Shown: positions 52,345-61,353 of the stretch, piece after piece | Numbering within the stretch: the first letter of the stretch is position 1 | Layout: the number at the start of each line of letters is the position of its first letter | Assembly: GCA_019637395.1 (NCBI GenBank) | Contig: JAHBVR010000026.1 | Location: 53,805 to 117,804 of the forward strand | Direction of reading: 5' to 3' | Length of the DNA stretch: 64,000 nucleotides | From: Vulcanimicrobiota bacterium | GTDB lineage: Bacteria; Vulcanimicrobiota; Xenobia; Xenobiales; JADMJV01 | The notes under the pieces: generated by a model | What the model saw: the letters and a program-made list of their open reading frames with translations, nothing else | Told to the model about the DNA's origin: nothing | Databases searched by the model: none | Translations under genes and position numbers: made by a program

Positions 52345-54924
52345 ATGAAATCGTCTGGACCTTTTGCGGCGGGCTTGGGAATCGCTTTGATGCTGGCGGG
52401 CTGCTCAGGCGGCGGCTCGTCTGTAGGTGGGACTTTCCCCGCCAACTCCTCGCTTCCCCCTGCCCCTACTGGCTCGGCCACACCGCAGCCGGTGCAGCCG
52501 AAAATCACCCTACGATTCCCGGTCGCTCAAGGGCGTGTCATCGACCGGGTGATCTCCAGTTACCGCGTTACTTTGACCGATTCTGCCGGCGAAGTGATCT
52601 TGGGACCGCAGGTTTTTCCCAAGGACACTTCCTTGCCCGAACAAGTGCTTAGCTGGAGCGGGCTGCCGGTGGGCACTTTCCTGTTTCAACTGGAATTGCT
52701 GGACGGCGCCGGGAAATTGCGCGGCACCTATCAGCAATCGGTGCATTTGGCGCTTGGTCAAGAGGTCGTCATATCGAATCCCGCCTGGGTGGATGCGGCT
52801 CTACCGGCTGCCGAGAATCCTCCTTTTCCAGCGGGTAGCGCGCCGGCTGTAAATGAGATTACCCTTTCAGGGCAGGCGGTGGACTGCGTCTTCGACTCCG
52901 CTCGCGGAGTTCTCTATGTCAGTCGTGGCACCAACGTCGACATTTACGATCCTCAGGTCCGGTCCGTTACTTCTAGTATCCCCCTTGGAGCGACCAGCGG
53001 ACGCATGGATCTGTCGCCCGACGGGAACCTCTTACTGGTCTGCCAGCCGGGCAGCGCGCGCGTGGCTCTGATCGATCTGACCGCCCAGGTCCCAACCCCG
53101 GTCCAGGTGACCATGCCGGCCGGCACTGAGGGCACAAATTTTCCTATGGATCTGGTTGCGTTAAGCAACGGTAAGGCTCTGGTTTCCTGTTCGCGGCGCA
53201 GTCTCAGCGTTTACCCTACCCAGATTCGTGAAATCGATCTCGCAACCGCTACGGCTCGTTTGCGCACAGACGTCGCCCCCAACTCCGAAGTCTACCTTGC
53301 CAGCGCTGGCCCGCGTACCCAGGTTCTATTGATGGGCGACGGCCTGTCTCCCGCCTCGGTCTCCACCTATTCGGTTGCCACCGATAGTTTCACCACCCCG
53401 CTGCGAATCTCGGGAGCCGACAACTTCGCGGCCATGAATCCCAACGGCCAGGAACTGTGGGCCGGTGATTTTCTTTTCAATCCCAATCTGCAGCGAGTGG
53501 GACGGCTGGAATCGGCCGGCCTGGGCGTAGCCTTCAGCGCGGACGGCCAGAGGGCTTTTCGCGTGCGCAGATCCGGCTTCACTCATCAGTTGGAGATTCT
53601 GGACGTGCCCAGGCGATTGGTCACACTGACTCTGTCCATGCCGCGCAATTTGACCGGAGGAATGGCCAGCTCGGGAGACGGTCGCCGGGTTTTCGCAATT
53701 GCCTCCAATCGGTTGCTGGATTTTGATCTGGGCACAAACCTGGCGCCTGTACCGGAGCCATTGGCCGAGGCCCTCGTTCCGCTCGGGGAAAGCGCCAGTT
53801 TTCGCGTTCACGCCCTTGACCCCGATCGCGATCCGCTGACCTGGTCGGTAGGGGTTCTGCCCAATGGAGCCGATTTCAATCCGGACACTCAGGAACTGCG
53901 CTTTTCTCCCAGCGGCGGACTGGCCGGCTCCAGTAACAAGGCAGTGCTCTACGTCAGCGATGGTAAAGCCAGCAGCAAACTCGAAGTTTCGCTCAAGATC
54001 GCCGAGGCCGAAAGCCGCTTTACCATCGTCCCGACCGGGGATAACCTGGCGCGCCTGGTGCTGGACCGGGAGCGGCACCGTGTTTACGCCAGCAACTCCG
54101 CCCGCAACCGCGTGGAGGGTTTTGCCCTGGATAAATGCGACCAACTGCTGAGTCTGGAAACGGGTCAGGGTCCGCTCGGACTGGATGTGACTCCGGACGG
54201 TCTGGGCCTGCTGGTGTGTAATTCCAGAACGGGATTCGTCCAGTTCTGGCAGACGGCCGCCGCCGCCAAGAGTTGGGAACTGGTGCTTCCGGCCGCCGCG
54301 GGGGACGACCGCGTTGCCTATACGACCGCGATCAGCCGGCAGAATAAGGCTCTGGTCGGCTATTCCGGTGAAACTACCACTTTTGCCTACATAGCCGAAA
54401 TCGACTTGCCTACCCGCGAGGTCAGGGAACGCAACGACTCTGGTTTCTTGTCCGGTCCCCACGAAATTGTCGCGAGCTGGGATCGTTCCCACCTGGGCAT
54501 CGTCGAGCAGGGCAGTAGCCGCTGCTCACTGACCGAGTATCTCGACGGCTCTTTCCGACAGGTTGTGGACGGGATCGGTTATGCAAGAGGACTGAGCGCG
54601 AATACCGACGGTTCCCTCTGGGCCATCGGGGACGGAGTCCAGGTGGTCGACAGCCGGGGCGAAACGATCGCCGCCTATGGCAACTACCCCCTACAAACTC
54701 CCTTCGTAGCTTTCGTCGACCGAGATCGTGTGATTCGTCAGGTGGCCCAATCGGGAATTCAGTTGCTCACTCCGGGCCAAAGCGGGTCGGCAGACCTGGG
54801 CACTTTGCCGGCGCCCCTGACTGGCCCGCTTGTCTTCGACGCTGAGCGCAATATACTGATCGCCGCCGCGACCGGTCGTCTGATTTTCACTAAGGTGACA
54901 CTCCCGCCGGTCGCCGATGACTGA
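52345..54924 (+). CDS. large beta-propeller lipoprotein
   Basis: An 859-residue exported lipoprotein. The signal ends in the lipobox LMLAGCSGGGSS, with the lipidated Cys at residue 19. The body has many repeats with DLSPDGNLLLVCQPGSARV- and GLDVTPDGLGLLVCNSRTG-type strands typical of YVTN/NHL seven-bladed propellers, apparently two propellers flanking an immunoglobulin-like insert (about 475-560, SFRVHALDPDRDPLTWSVG). It is likely anchored in the outer membrane or on the cell surface. Start ATG 52345, preceded by GGGAGG at long spacing. No enzyme motif seen. Confidence 0.75.
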   Translation: MKSSGPFAAGLGIALMLAGCSGGGSSVGGTFPANSSLPPAPTGSATPQPVQPKITLRFPVAQGRVIDRVISSYRVTLTDSAGEVILGPQVFPKDTSLPEQVLSWSGLPVGTFLFQLELLDGAGKLRGTYQQSVHLALGQEVVISNPAWVDAALPAAENPPFPAGSAPAVNEITLSGQAVDCVFDSARGVLYVSRGTNVDIYDPQVRSVTSSIPLGATSGRMDLSPDGNLLLVCQPGSARVALIDLTAQVPTPVQVTMPAGTEGTNFPMDLVALSNGKALVSCSRRSLSVYPTQIREIDLATATARLRTDVAPNSEVYLASAGPRTQVLLMGDGLSPASVSTYSVATDSFTTPLRISGADNFAAMNPNGQELWAGDFLFNPNLQRVGRLESAGLGVAFSADGQRAFRVRRSGFTHQLEILDVPRRLVTLTLSMPRNLTGGMASSGDGRRVFAIASNRLLDFDLGTNLAPVPEPLAEALVPLGESASFRVHALDPDRDPLTWSVGVLPNGADFNPDTQELRFSPSGGLAGSSNKAVLYVSDGKASSKLEVSLKIAEAESRFTIVPTGDNLARLVLDRERHRVYASNSARNRVEGFALDKCDQLLSLETGQGPLGLDVTPDGLGLLVCNSRTGFVQFWQTAAAAKSWELVLPAAAGDDRVAYTTAISRQNKALVGYSGETTTFAYIAEIDLPTREVRERNDSGFLSGPHEIVASWDRSHLGIVEQGSSRCSLTEYLDGSFRQVVDGIGYARGLSANTDGSLWAIGDGVQVVDSRGETIAAYGNYPLQTPFVAFVDRDRVIRQVAQSGIQLLTPGQSGSADLGTLPAPLTGPLVFDAERNILIAAATGRLIFTKVTLPPVADD

Positions 54925-54959
54925 TTAAACTGTCGTTTCAGTCCGCGGCCGAATTTTAG

Positions 54960-55600
54960 TTATATATGAAAGTTCATGAAACCATTTCCCTGCAGAGCAC
55001 TGGCTCTCGCGAGATGGCCCGTGGGCCTTCAGATTGGCCAGCATACGCAAGCATTCAGCCTTGACTCGAGGGCGATCTTCGGCCTGAATGGCCATTCGAA
55101 CCATCAGAGCGCTGGCCACGGGGTCGGGCTTTTTTGAGGAAGGCTCGCCAGTCCAAGTGGGCCAGCTCAATGGTGTTGGTAGCGGAAGGTTACGGTATTG
55201 AGGCGGATATTGTACTCCGTCGGCCGGGGTTTCCTGGCTCGGGCAGAGAAGACACAGATCGGGTAAATCCGGTTCGTGTCATGTAATTTGAGCAACGGCG
55301 GAAGTACATGAACATTCTCTCTGGCATATTCTGGTGATTCTGGGCCTCGTGCTTCAAATGGAGGATGATGGATGCCTGGTCCCCATCGAGAAGGTTCACC
55401 CGGATCACGAGGTCTTTCTCTTGGCGTCGGTACCAAGGCATTCTTCCCAGGCTCTCCTTATCCAGAAAGACCGGACTGCGGGAGCGGTCGATGCGCTCCC
55501 AGAATGTCGGAGCAAAAAGCTCGAGGGAGTCGTAGAAGTAGAGGCCTGGTGAGTTTCTTAAAGAGTCGGTCGTGGCTCTTGCCCTCAGCCTGGCGCCTGA
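54960..55600 (-). pseudogene. Rpn/PD-(D/E)XK transposase-family relic with several frameshifts
   Basis: Minus-strand fragments in different frames give the parts of one protein in order: SHDRLFKKL, then GLYFYDSLELFAPTFWERID and PVFLDKESLG, then DLVIRVNLLDGDQASIILHL and NMPERMFMYF, then RIYPICVFSAR, then KKPDPVASALMVRMAIQA and CLRMLANLKAH. This is the layout of the Rpn recombination-promoting nuclease/putative transposase family. At least three frameshifts are needed, so it is dead. A dispersed palindromic repeat lies about 150 bases upstream. Confidence 0.7.
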
Positions 55601-55749
55601 CCCAGGCGAGAAGGTGTCCTCAGTTTGTCCATTCTATGAACTTTGCCATTCGCGTGTGCCCTCTCGCGCCAGAGCCCCTCCAATCGACCTCGCTATTGCT
55701 CGGTGAGTGACTCGGCCTTCTCCAGGCAGTTGCCTGAGACCGCAGCGGT

Positions 55750-55804
55750 TTCGATCGCTGGCAAACGGCCTGGTTAGGAATCGCTTATGACCCGTGCGGG
55801 TCGC
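55750..55804 (+). repeat. dispersed palindromic repeat, copy 2
   Basis: TTTCGATCG, an 11-base insertion relative to copy 3, then GGTTAGGAATCGCTT and the near-perfect palindrome GACCCGTGCGGGTC at 55789-55802. It lies in the gap between the nuclease relic and the next gene. Confidence 0.65.
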
Positions 55805-55875
55805 GTCCGCTACAGCTTCGGTCCGTCCGGAGGAGGGAGCCCCTTCTATTTGAGGTGGCATGAGAACGCCAGCGG

Positions 55876-56253
55876 CTAGCGAGGACCGGAAAGGAAGTTC
55901 ATGGCCATTTTTTGCATTACCAGCGCCACCACTTTGTTGCGGTTCTCGAGCAGGGCGGAGTGCGCGGGACCCCGGCCCAACATGGCCGCCGGCGCCAGAA
56001 ACAGGACCGCCGCTCGGGGCCGGTTGCGGCGATGACTGTGCATGCCGATTCCCAGCGAAACCATCATTCCCAGGCCAAAGGCGAGCAGCAGCGCCAGCGG
56101 AACCAGCACTCCGCCTTGCCAACCGTAGCTCAGGGCGCCCAGCGCCGAACCGCCACCGCACAGGGCCAATAGCAGTAAAATGGCGGCCAGACGTAGATGG
56201 CGTATCTGAACGGTTTGATATAGCTTCAACAAGAGCGGTAAGTGGCGTAGCAT
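55876..56253 (-). CDS. small membrane protein
   Basis: A 125-residue protein with three hydrophobic helices (LRLAAILLLLALCGGGSALG, LVPLALLLAFGLGMMVSLG and a weaker AAVLFLAPAAMLG), a basic loop (HSHRRNRPR) and a charged C-terminus. No family recognised. It diverges from the next membrane gene by 62 bases. The other frames over this region lack this hydrophobic pattern. Confidence 0.5.
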   Translation of the reverse strand: MLRHLPLLLKLYQTVQIRHLRLAAILLLLALCGGGSALGALSYGWQGGVLVPLALLLAFGLGMMVSLGIGMHSHRRNRPRAAVLFLAPAAMLGRGPAHSALLENRNKVVALVMQKMAMNFLSGPR

Positions 56254-56315
56254 ACTGGTCCAGGTTCGCAGTCCACCGCAGTAGGCCTTCGCGCTCCGAT
56301 GGCGAATTGCCGGCT

Positions 56316-56711
56316 ATGCAGAACGCTCAGCTTGCCTACGTGGCCAACGCACTCTCTCAACTGCAAAAACTCTTTCTGTTTTTTCTCTTGTCCGGCGTCC
56401 TGATCGCGGCCGTCGCCTTCAACGGCGGATTCGATCCCGCGCCGCTGCTGGGCATCTATGGTTTGGCGGCCCTGGTGGGAATGGTGTGGATGCTGGTGTG
56501 CACCTACCGCTGCGCCAGCGGCACCGGACGCTCGGGCATCCTCTGGCTGTTCATCGTCTTCCTCTTCAAGTTGTTCGGCCTGATCGCCATCTGCTGGGTC
56601 ACCCGCCGCTGGCTCACCGCTAAAGGGGTCAAAGTCAGCAACCTGGGCATGTCCTTCGAGTTGCCCGGTGAGGAAGTACTGGAGGATACGGTCGGCTTCT
56701 CAAGATTTTAG
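56316..56711 (+). CDS. small membrane protein
   Basis: A 131-residue protein with three clear membrane helices (FLFFLLSGVLIAAVAF, LGIYGLAALVGMVWMLVCTY, ILWLFIVFLFKLFGLIAICW), a RCASGTGRSG loop and a soluble C-terminal tail. A longer in-frame extension upstream is Pro/Arg-rich and unconvincing, so I use ATG 56316. It overlaps the convergent DUF2177 gene by 12 bases. Function unknown. Confidence 0.6.
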   Translation: MQNAQLAYVANALSQLQKLFLFFLLSGVLIAAVAFNGGFDPAPLLGIYGLAALVGMVWMLVCTYRCASGTGRSGILWLFIVFLFKLFGLIAICWVTRRWLTAKGVKVSNLGMSFELPGEEVLEDTVGFSRF

Positions 56712-57095
56712 TCTTGATTGAACCCATGTGCCTGCTGCTGCGCATGTGCCAGTGAGGAAAATGCCCCAGGTCCAATCGATGGGAATCAGCGCCGTTGGCC
56801 AGTCGCGCAGCATGGCCCGGTTGGTCAATTCGTAAACTCCATAGCCAAAGAATCCCAGGGCCGCCCCGCGCGTCACTCCCTGTCCAACGGTGCGGCTGGG
56901 TAATACCGCCACCCACCAGACCGAGACGAGATAAAGCACATAAAAGGCGGCGGCGGCCGGTAGATAGGGCTCCGGGCCGAGCAGATGGCCAATCTGCTTT
57001 TGGTATAAATCGCGGGCCAGCACCGCCAGCCAGAGAATGTCCAGGGCCGTCAGGCTGACCGCGGTGGCCAGCAGCCCTCCGATTTTCGCCTTCAT
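56700..57095 (-). CDS. DUF2177 family membrane protein
   Basis: A 131-residue protein with four membrane helices. The family pattern is visible: TALDILWLAVLARDLYQKQIG near the start, an AAAFYVLYLVSVWW helix, GAALGFFGYGVYELTNRAML in the third and IDWTWGIFLT in the fourth. DUF2177 proteins are inner-membrane proteins of unknown role. The ATG at 57095 is well placed. Intact. Confidence 0.85.
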   Translation of the reverse strand: MKAKIGGLLATAVSLTALDILWLAVLARDLYQKQIGHLLGPEPYLPAAAAFYVLYLVSVWWVAVLPSRTVGQGVTRGAALGFFGYGVYELTNRAMLRDWPTALIPIDWTWGIFLTGTCAAAGTWVQSRLKS

Positions 57096-57128
57096 CAGGG
57101 ACTCTTCTTTCAGACTCTCTTCAGGCCC

Positions 57129-59008
57129 TTGGGTTCCTATGGGAAAGTGAAGATCGGGCTCGATTCATTCCAGGCTCGTTTCGTGCAGCAGGCTCCGCGC
57201 CGGCTGGCCGACCCCGTTTGGCAAAATCTGGCCGATCGGGTGGATTTGAGTTCGCCCTCAGCCGTGGCCGCGGCCTTCGAACAGATGGCGCTGGCTGTCA
57301 GTGTTTCCACCTCGGGCATCCCCGCCCTGGCCACCATCTCTCAAGAGATTGCTCGAAGCCTGGTCACTCCTCAGCAAGAAGTCGAGCTGGCCCGGGCCAT
57401 GCATGATGGCTTCGAAAGCCGCTTCGTTTCCAACCATCCTTCGCTGCAACAGGCCTGGCAGGGCGTGCGGAAGGTGACCGGCTCGGAATTTCCCGCTCCG
57501 CAGCAAGTCAACAGCCCCATCGTCTATGCCCAGGCCGATAGTCGCAACCTCTACATAGGCAATGAGGCGCTGGCCGGTGACCTGGCCGATCCGAATGTGC
57601 TGACTTTTCGCTGGCCCATGAAGAGGCCCACCGCCAGCATCGCGACACGGCCGGCGCCAAGGGATTGGAAGCTCTGCTGGAAGCCTGCCGGCCAGAACCC
57701 AGGCTATTTTCGGCAGCTTTCCAGGCGGTGCGCGCGGGACGCCACCAGAACGAGCGCCAGGCCGACGAGTCGGCCGCCCGGGTGGCGGCCAGGTTGGGCT
57801 GCGCGCCTCTGCCCATTTTGCAGTTCTTGCTCGGGCTCCCCGAGGATTCGGAGCATCCAGCCGGCCGCGAACGGGCCGAACTGGTGCGCCAGGCCATGGC
57901 CGAGGAAGGTGTGACGCTCTCGGTCAGTCAATGGAACCAGTTGCTCGTTCCCGACCCGCGTGGAGATTCGCGCTACGCGGGTCTGGGGGCTTTCCACGCC
58001 GATCCGGCCAGCTGGCAGCCGCTGCATCTGGCCCAATTGCCGGAACTGCGCCAGCGCCGCCTTGACTACTTGCAGCAACACAACGCTCCCGGCAGCCTGG
58101 TGGTGCTCGACCAGTTCTTCGCACCGGTAGGCAGCGGGCCCACCCACGGTCAGATGGTGACGGCTACCGCTCGCGGTTCGGGCTTTATCGGGCCGTTGCT
58201 GGAGCTCGATACCACCTACAGCCTCCAGGCGGCGACCGCGGCCAGGCTCACCCAGATGGAGACAGCCCAGAAGGACTTCGAACAGGCTAGAAATCCTCAG
58301 CAGATTCGCGACGGTCTGCGCGAGCTTTCGGTTTTGAAACGTAGCTACGCCCTGGAGCGCAGCGCCGAGAGCCTGGAGCAGTTGGCTGAGGCCGGGTTGC
58401 GCCAGTCGGCCGTCAACCTTTCGCTCGGTCACAATGCGGCCGACGAAGTTCGTCGGCTGCTGCAGCGCACTTTGGAGGGCACGGACCAGTCCAGTCGTCT
58501 GCTACTCCAATTGATTCGCGGCTTTTGCGAGGATTCGCAGAGCCTGGTCGATCCGCGGCCCGAGGTGGCCGGCCTGGAGCGGGCGCGCATGGTGGCCAAC
58601 CTGGCTCGATGGCTGCAGGGCACCACCGAGGATAGTCGCTGGCAGGCTTCCAAGCGGCGATACGATCTGGCGGTCGAGAGCCTGGAAAAGGGAACGAACT
58701 CAGTGGTGGTGGCGGCCGGCAACGAGGGAGACGCTTCCGCTTTCTTGCAAGCCTGGTGTTCGGGACAAAAGCCCGATTTGCCGGCCGGCTTTGAGAACAA
58801 CGATTTGAGCAATCCTCTGGTTACCGTGGTGGGAGCCTGGGAAGACGGGCGCCCGGCTCCATACAGCAGCCACGATGACGAGATCGACTGCTATGCCGCC
58901 GGCCATTCCTTGCTTGGGGACGAAAAAGGTACTTCGTTTTCCGCTCCCCGTGTGGCGGCGAAATTGGCCGCGGAGCACGGTCGCGAGGCAGGATCGCAAC
59001 CGGCCTGA
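57129..59008 (+). pseudogene. double protease (HExxH plus subtilase) interrupted by a frameshift
   Basis: Two frames join into one protein of about 625 residues. Frame one (57129 to about 57600) ends in SPIVYAQADSRNLYIGNEAL and NVLT. The next frame continues with FSLAHEEAHRQHRD, an HExxH zinc site (HEEAH at 57617-57631) like M48 peptidases. The second part is a subtilase: D in VVLDQF, H in PTHGQMVTATARG, the Asn of VVAAGNEG and Ser in GTSFSAPRVAA (serine codon at 58934). The shift lies at 57598-57616 around a TTTT run. It may be a mutation, a sequencing error or programmed frameshifting. The first start is TTG 57129 or GTG 57147. No signal peptide is seen. Confidence 0.6.
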
Positions 59009-59022
59009 TCAAAGCCTGCCGG

Positions 59023-59547
59023 ATGGCAGTCAAAACCACTCCTTACGAAGTCGAAATCGACATCTCCGACATGGAGCGCAACTACTATCGTACCCATCGC
59101 TTCACGCTATTGCGCGGTCCCAACGAGACCGAGGAAAAGCTGATGGTGAGGATACTGGCTTTTGCCTGCCAGGCCGAAGATGGTCTGGTCTTCGGCGAGG
59201 AGGCCGCCGAGCCGACGGTTAGCAAGCGAGACGGGAGCGGCGGTATCGAACGTTGGATTGATGTCGGCGAAATCGACGACAAACGGCTGCTGCGCGCCTG
59301 TGGCGCCGCCCGAGAAGTGGTCGTCTACAGCGCCGCCAGCAGCGCTCAAGGCTGGTGGAACCAGGTAGGGCCCAAAGTCAACCGCGATAACCTGACCGTC
59401 TACCATTTGCGCGGCGTGCCCACCAGTGGCATCGGCCGCCTGGCCGAGCGCGATATGAAGCTACACTGCATGATCCAGGACGGCCAGATCTGGCTGACCG
59501 GCAACGAGGAAACGGTGCAGTTGGATATCGATCGAATCGCACCCTAG
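59023..59547 (+). CDS. YaeQ family protein
   Basis: A 174-residue protein with the YaeQ pattern: YEVEIDISDMERNYY at the start, RGPNETEEKLMVRILAF, then GIERWIDVGEIDDKRLLRAC, and VQLDIDRI near the end. YaeQ has a nuclease-like (PD-(D/E)XK) fold, and its role is not settled. The ATG lies 14 bases after the subtilase stop, so the two could be co-transcribed. Intact and of usual length. Confidence 0.85.
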   Translation: MAVKTTPYEVEIDISDMERNYYRTHRFTLLRGPNETEEKLMVRILAFACQAEDGLVFGEEAAEPTVSKRDGSGGIERWIDVGEIDDKRLLRACGAAREVVVYSAASSAQGWWNQVGPKVNRDNLTVYHLRGVPTSGIGRLAERDMKLHCMIQDGQIWLTGNEETVQLDIDRIAP

Positions 59548-59634
59548 TCCTGAACATCCGTAGGAGTCAATTCCGTCATCAGACTGTCGCCGTGAACTTT
59601 ATTTGCCCGGATTCGTGAAGTTTATCTGGCGGGC

Positions 59635-60762
59635 CTACGCCGCCGTGCACAAGTCTTCCGCAACCGCGATCGCCGGCAGGGCTCCCTGATATCGGCGTTC
59701 CTCGGCGTGGCCGAGCCAACCGCACCAGATGTCCAGCCAGAAAGCAATGTCGAGGGTTCTTTCCTGGCGAATGTCCCTGCCTTTCCCGTTCAAAAAGAGT
59801 AACCCGCGCGAGGCACTCCCCACAATTTGCAGGCGATTCTCGTGGACGTTGCGGTGGCATTTCGTGCAGAGCGTAATCATATTCTCGGGGACCGTCAGGC
59901 CGCCCTGAGCGTAGTAGATGATGTGGTGGGTATCCAGCCAGAGGCTGTTTTCGCAACCGGGCACGGCGCACTGATGCCCGTCTCTCCGCAAAATCTTTCG
60001 GCGCTGAGCTTTCGTTGGCACGCGGGATTTCGGATTGACGATGGCAATCTCCGCCTGGCCTGGACAGCTCTCGGTGCCGGCATTGATCACATCACTCCAT
60101 CCCAGGTCCCGGGTCGCTTCCAGGCGCACCTGCTCCAACTGTTGCTCATCCACGGCATGCTCGGCCAATTTCTCCGCAAAAAGCAATTCAATTGCCTCCG
60201 CCATCGAAAGCGCACGACCGGCCAACTGGCACATCAATTGCAATCCCCGTTCCAAAACGGCCATTTGGTCCGGCTCAAAATGACAGCGAAGTTCCGAGCG
60301 AGGGCCGCTCCGAGTGGGTTGGTCAGCAGGAATCTCGCCCCGCTCCGAGCGAGCCACCAGATTCTCGATCTCCGCATAGGTGCGAACTCTGCAAAGCCGG
60401 CCCCACTCTCGTTCTGTCTCGGGGGTTGCCACTCGCACAACCTCCCGCAGCTTGGACCATTCGATCTGGCCCTGGTTGGCCGACTGACGAAGATAGGGTA
60501 GCGACTCCAGTTCTCGAGCAATGCAAATAAGCCGCCGCGCCTCCTTGGGAGGAAGCCCAAGTTGCAGAATTCCGTAGTGGACAGCACTGGAGCAGCCGTG
60601 CTCCAGGTAAGCGTCGGTGCGTCCGATGGCCAGCAGCAGACGGCCCAGTAAGACGCGGTAGCGCGTAACCGTCCCGGCGGACTTTCGCGCCAGCTGGTGC
60701 AAAGCATGCGCATCCATTCGAAGCATTTCGTCAAGGGTGAGGGAAGCGGGATCCAGTTCCAT
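59635..60762 (-). CDS. HNH endonuclease with DUF222-like N-terminus
   Basis: A 375-residue protein. The N-terminal helical part (about 20-230) resembles DUF222 (13E12-repeat) proteins. The HNH domain sits at about 255-315: ILRRDGHQCAVPGC with zinc-type cysteines, LDTHHIIYYAQGG (catalytic His) and NMITLCTKCHRNVHE. These proteins are often mobile and exist as multiple copies. The gene has its own promoter close upstream (60771-60799), and a dispersed repeat lies just beyond. ATG 60762 has GGAG only two bases before it, and the message may be almost leaderless. Confidence 0.85.
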   Translation of the reverse strand: MELDPASLTLDEMLRMDAHALHQLARKSAGTVTRYRVLLGRLLLAIGRTDAYLEHGCSSAVHYGILQLGLPPKEARRLICIARELESLPYLRQSANQGQIEWSKLREVVRVATPETEREWGRLCRVRTYAEIENLVARSERGEIPADQPTRSGPRSELRCHFEPDQMAVLERGLQLMCQLAGRALSMAEAIELLFAEKLAEHAVDEQQLEQVRLEATRDLGWSDVINAGTESCPGQAEIAIVNPKSRVPTKAQRRKILRRDGHQCAVPGCENSLWLDTHHIIYYAQGGLTVPENMITLCTKCHRNVHENRLQIVGSASRGLLFLNGKGRDIRQERTLDIAFWLDIWCGWLGHAEERRYQGALPAIAVAEDLCTAA

Positions 60763-60770
60763 AGCTCCAT

Positions 60771-60799
60771 TTTATCAGGTGTATACTATTGTTTGTCAA
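60771..60799 (-). promoter_or_regulatory. promoter of the HNH endonuclease gene
   Basis: TTGACA and GATAAA, 17 bases apart on the minus strand. Transcription should begin near 60763, at or just before the ATG at 60762, implying a leaderless or very short leader. Confidence 0.55.
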
Positions 60800-60802
60800 A
60801 GT

Positions 60803-60846
60803 TTCGATCGCCTGGTTAGGAATCGCTTGCGACCCGCGCGGGTCGC
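60803..60846 (+). repeat. dispersed palindromic repeat, copy 3
   Basis: TTTCGATCGCC followed by TGGTTAGGAATCGCTT and the perfect palindrome GACCCGCGCGGGTC (60831-60844). It matches copy 2 over about 44 bases once its 11-base insertion is removed. Confidence 0.65.
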
Positions 60847-61353
60847 TCTACGCCCCATGTCGTGTGCCGGCTCGCCAAGAAGCCAATCGCCGCCACGCAA
60901 TCTTTACGAAAAGACCCTTTGGTCGACAAATAAAGCTCACTACTACAATCTGGCTACGAGGAGGTCGGGCTGGCTCGGTGGTTGGCTGGCAGAGGGTCAG
61001 CCTGACTGTTTCCAGGTGGGCGGGTTGCAGTGGGTCGCGGCGGTCAAGGAGCCCTGCGTTGATAATACTCGCACGCCAGCTCGGACGAATCCAAACAATT
61101 GGTCAAAAGCCGCACCTCGCCGCCTCCCACTGTAAATACGAGCATTCTTGCTCTTAGCACTGTCGGCGCGGTGCTTTCCTTTCCCAGCCGGCTTGTCTCG
61201 CCCTTTGTTCGGCCGTAGGTCTACCAGATTCTTAACCCGCGGAACGTCTGATGTGAGGTTCGCCTTTGGCCAGAGACTCAAAACAACCTTTCGACTAGGA
61301 GGCTCTGTACTTGTTAGGTGCCAATAGTTTCTGCCAATTCAATGGCATTGAGG
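60847..61353. other. 507-base stretch without a convincing gene
   Basis: Between a dispersed repeat and the 61354 gene. Frames of 90-120 codons on both strands lack hydrophobic, motif or composition support. I see no promoter pair or stable hairpin that I would defend. Confidence 0.4.

Noticed and set aside
54925..55170. An 81-codon minus frame as an independent gene
   Set aside because: It is the C-terminal piece of the frameshifted Rpn-type relic.
55634..56161. A 175-codon minus frame beside the small membrane gene
   Set aside because: Arg/Pro/Gly-rich shadow frame overlapping the better-supported membrane protein.
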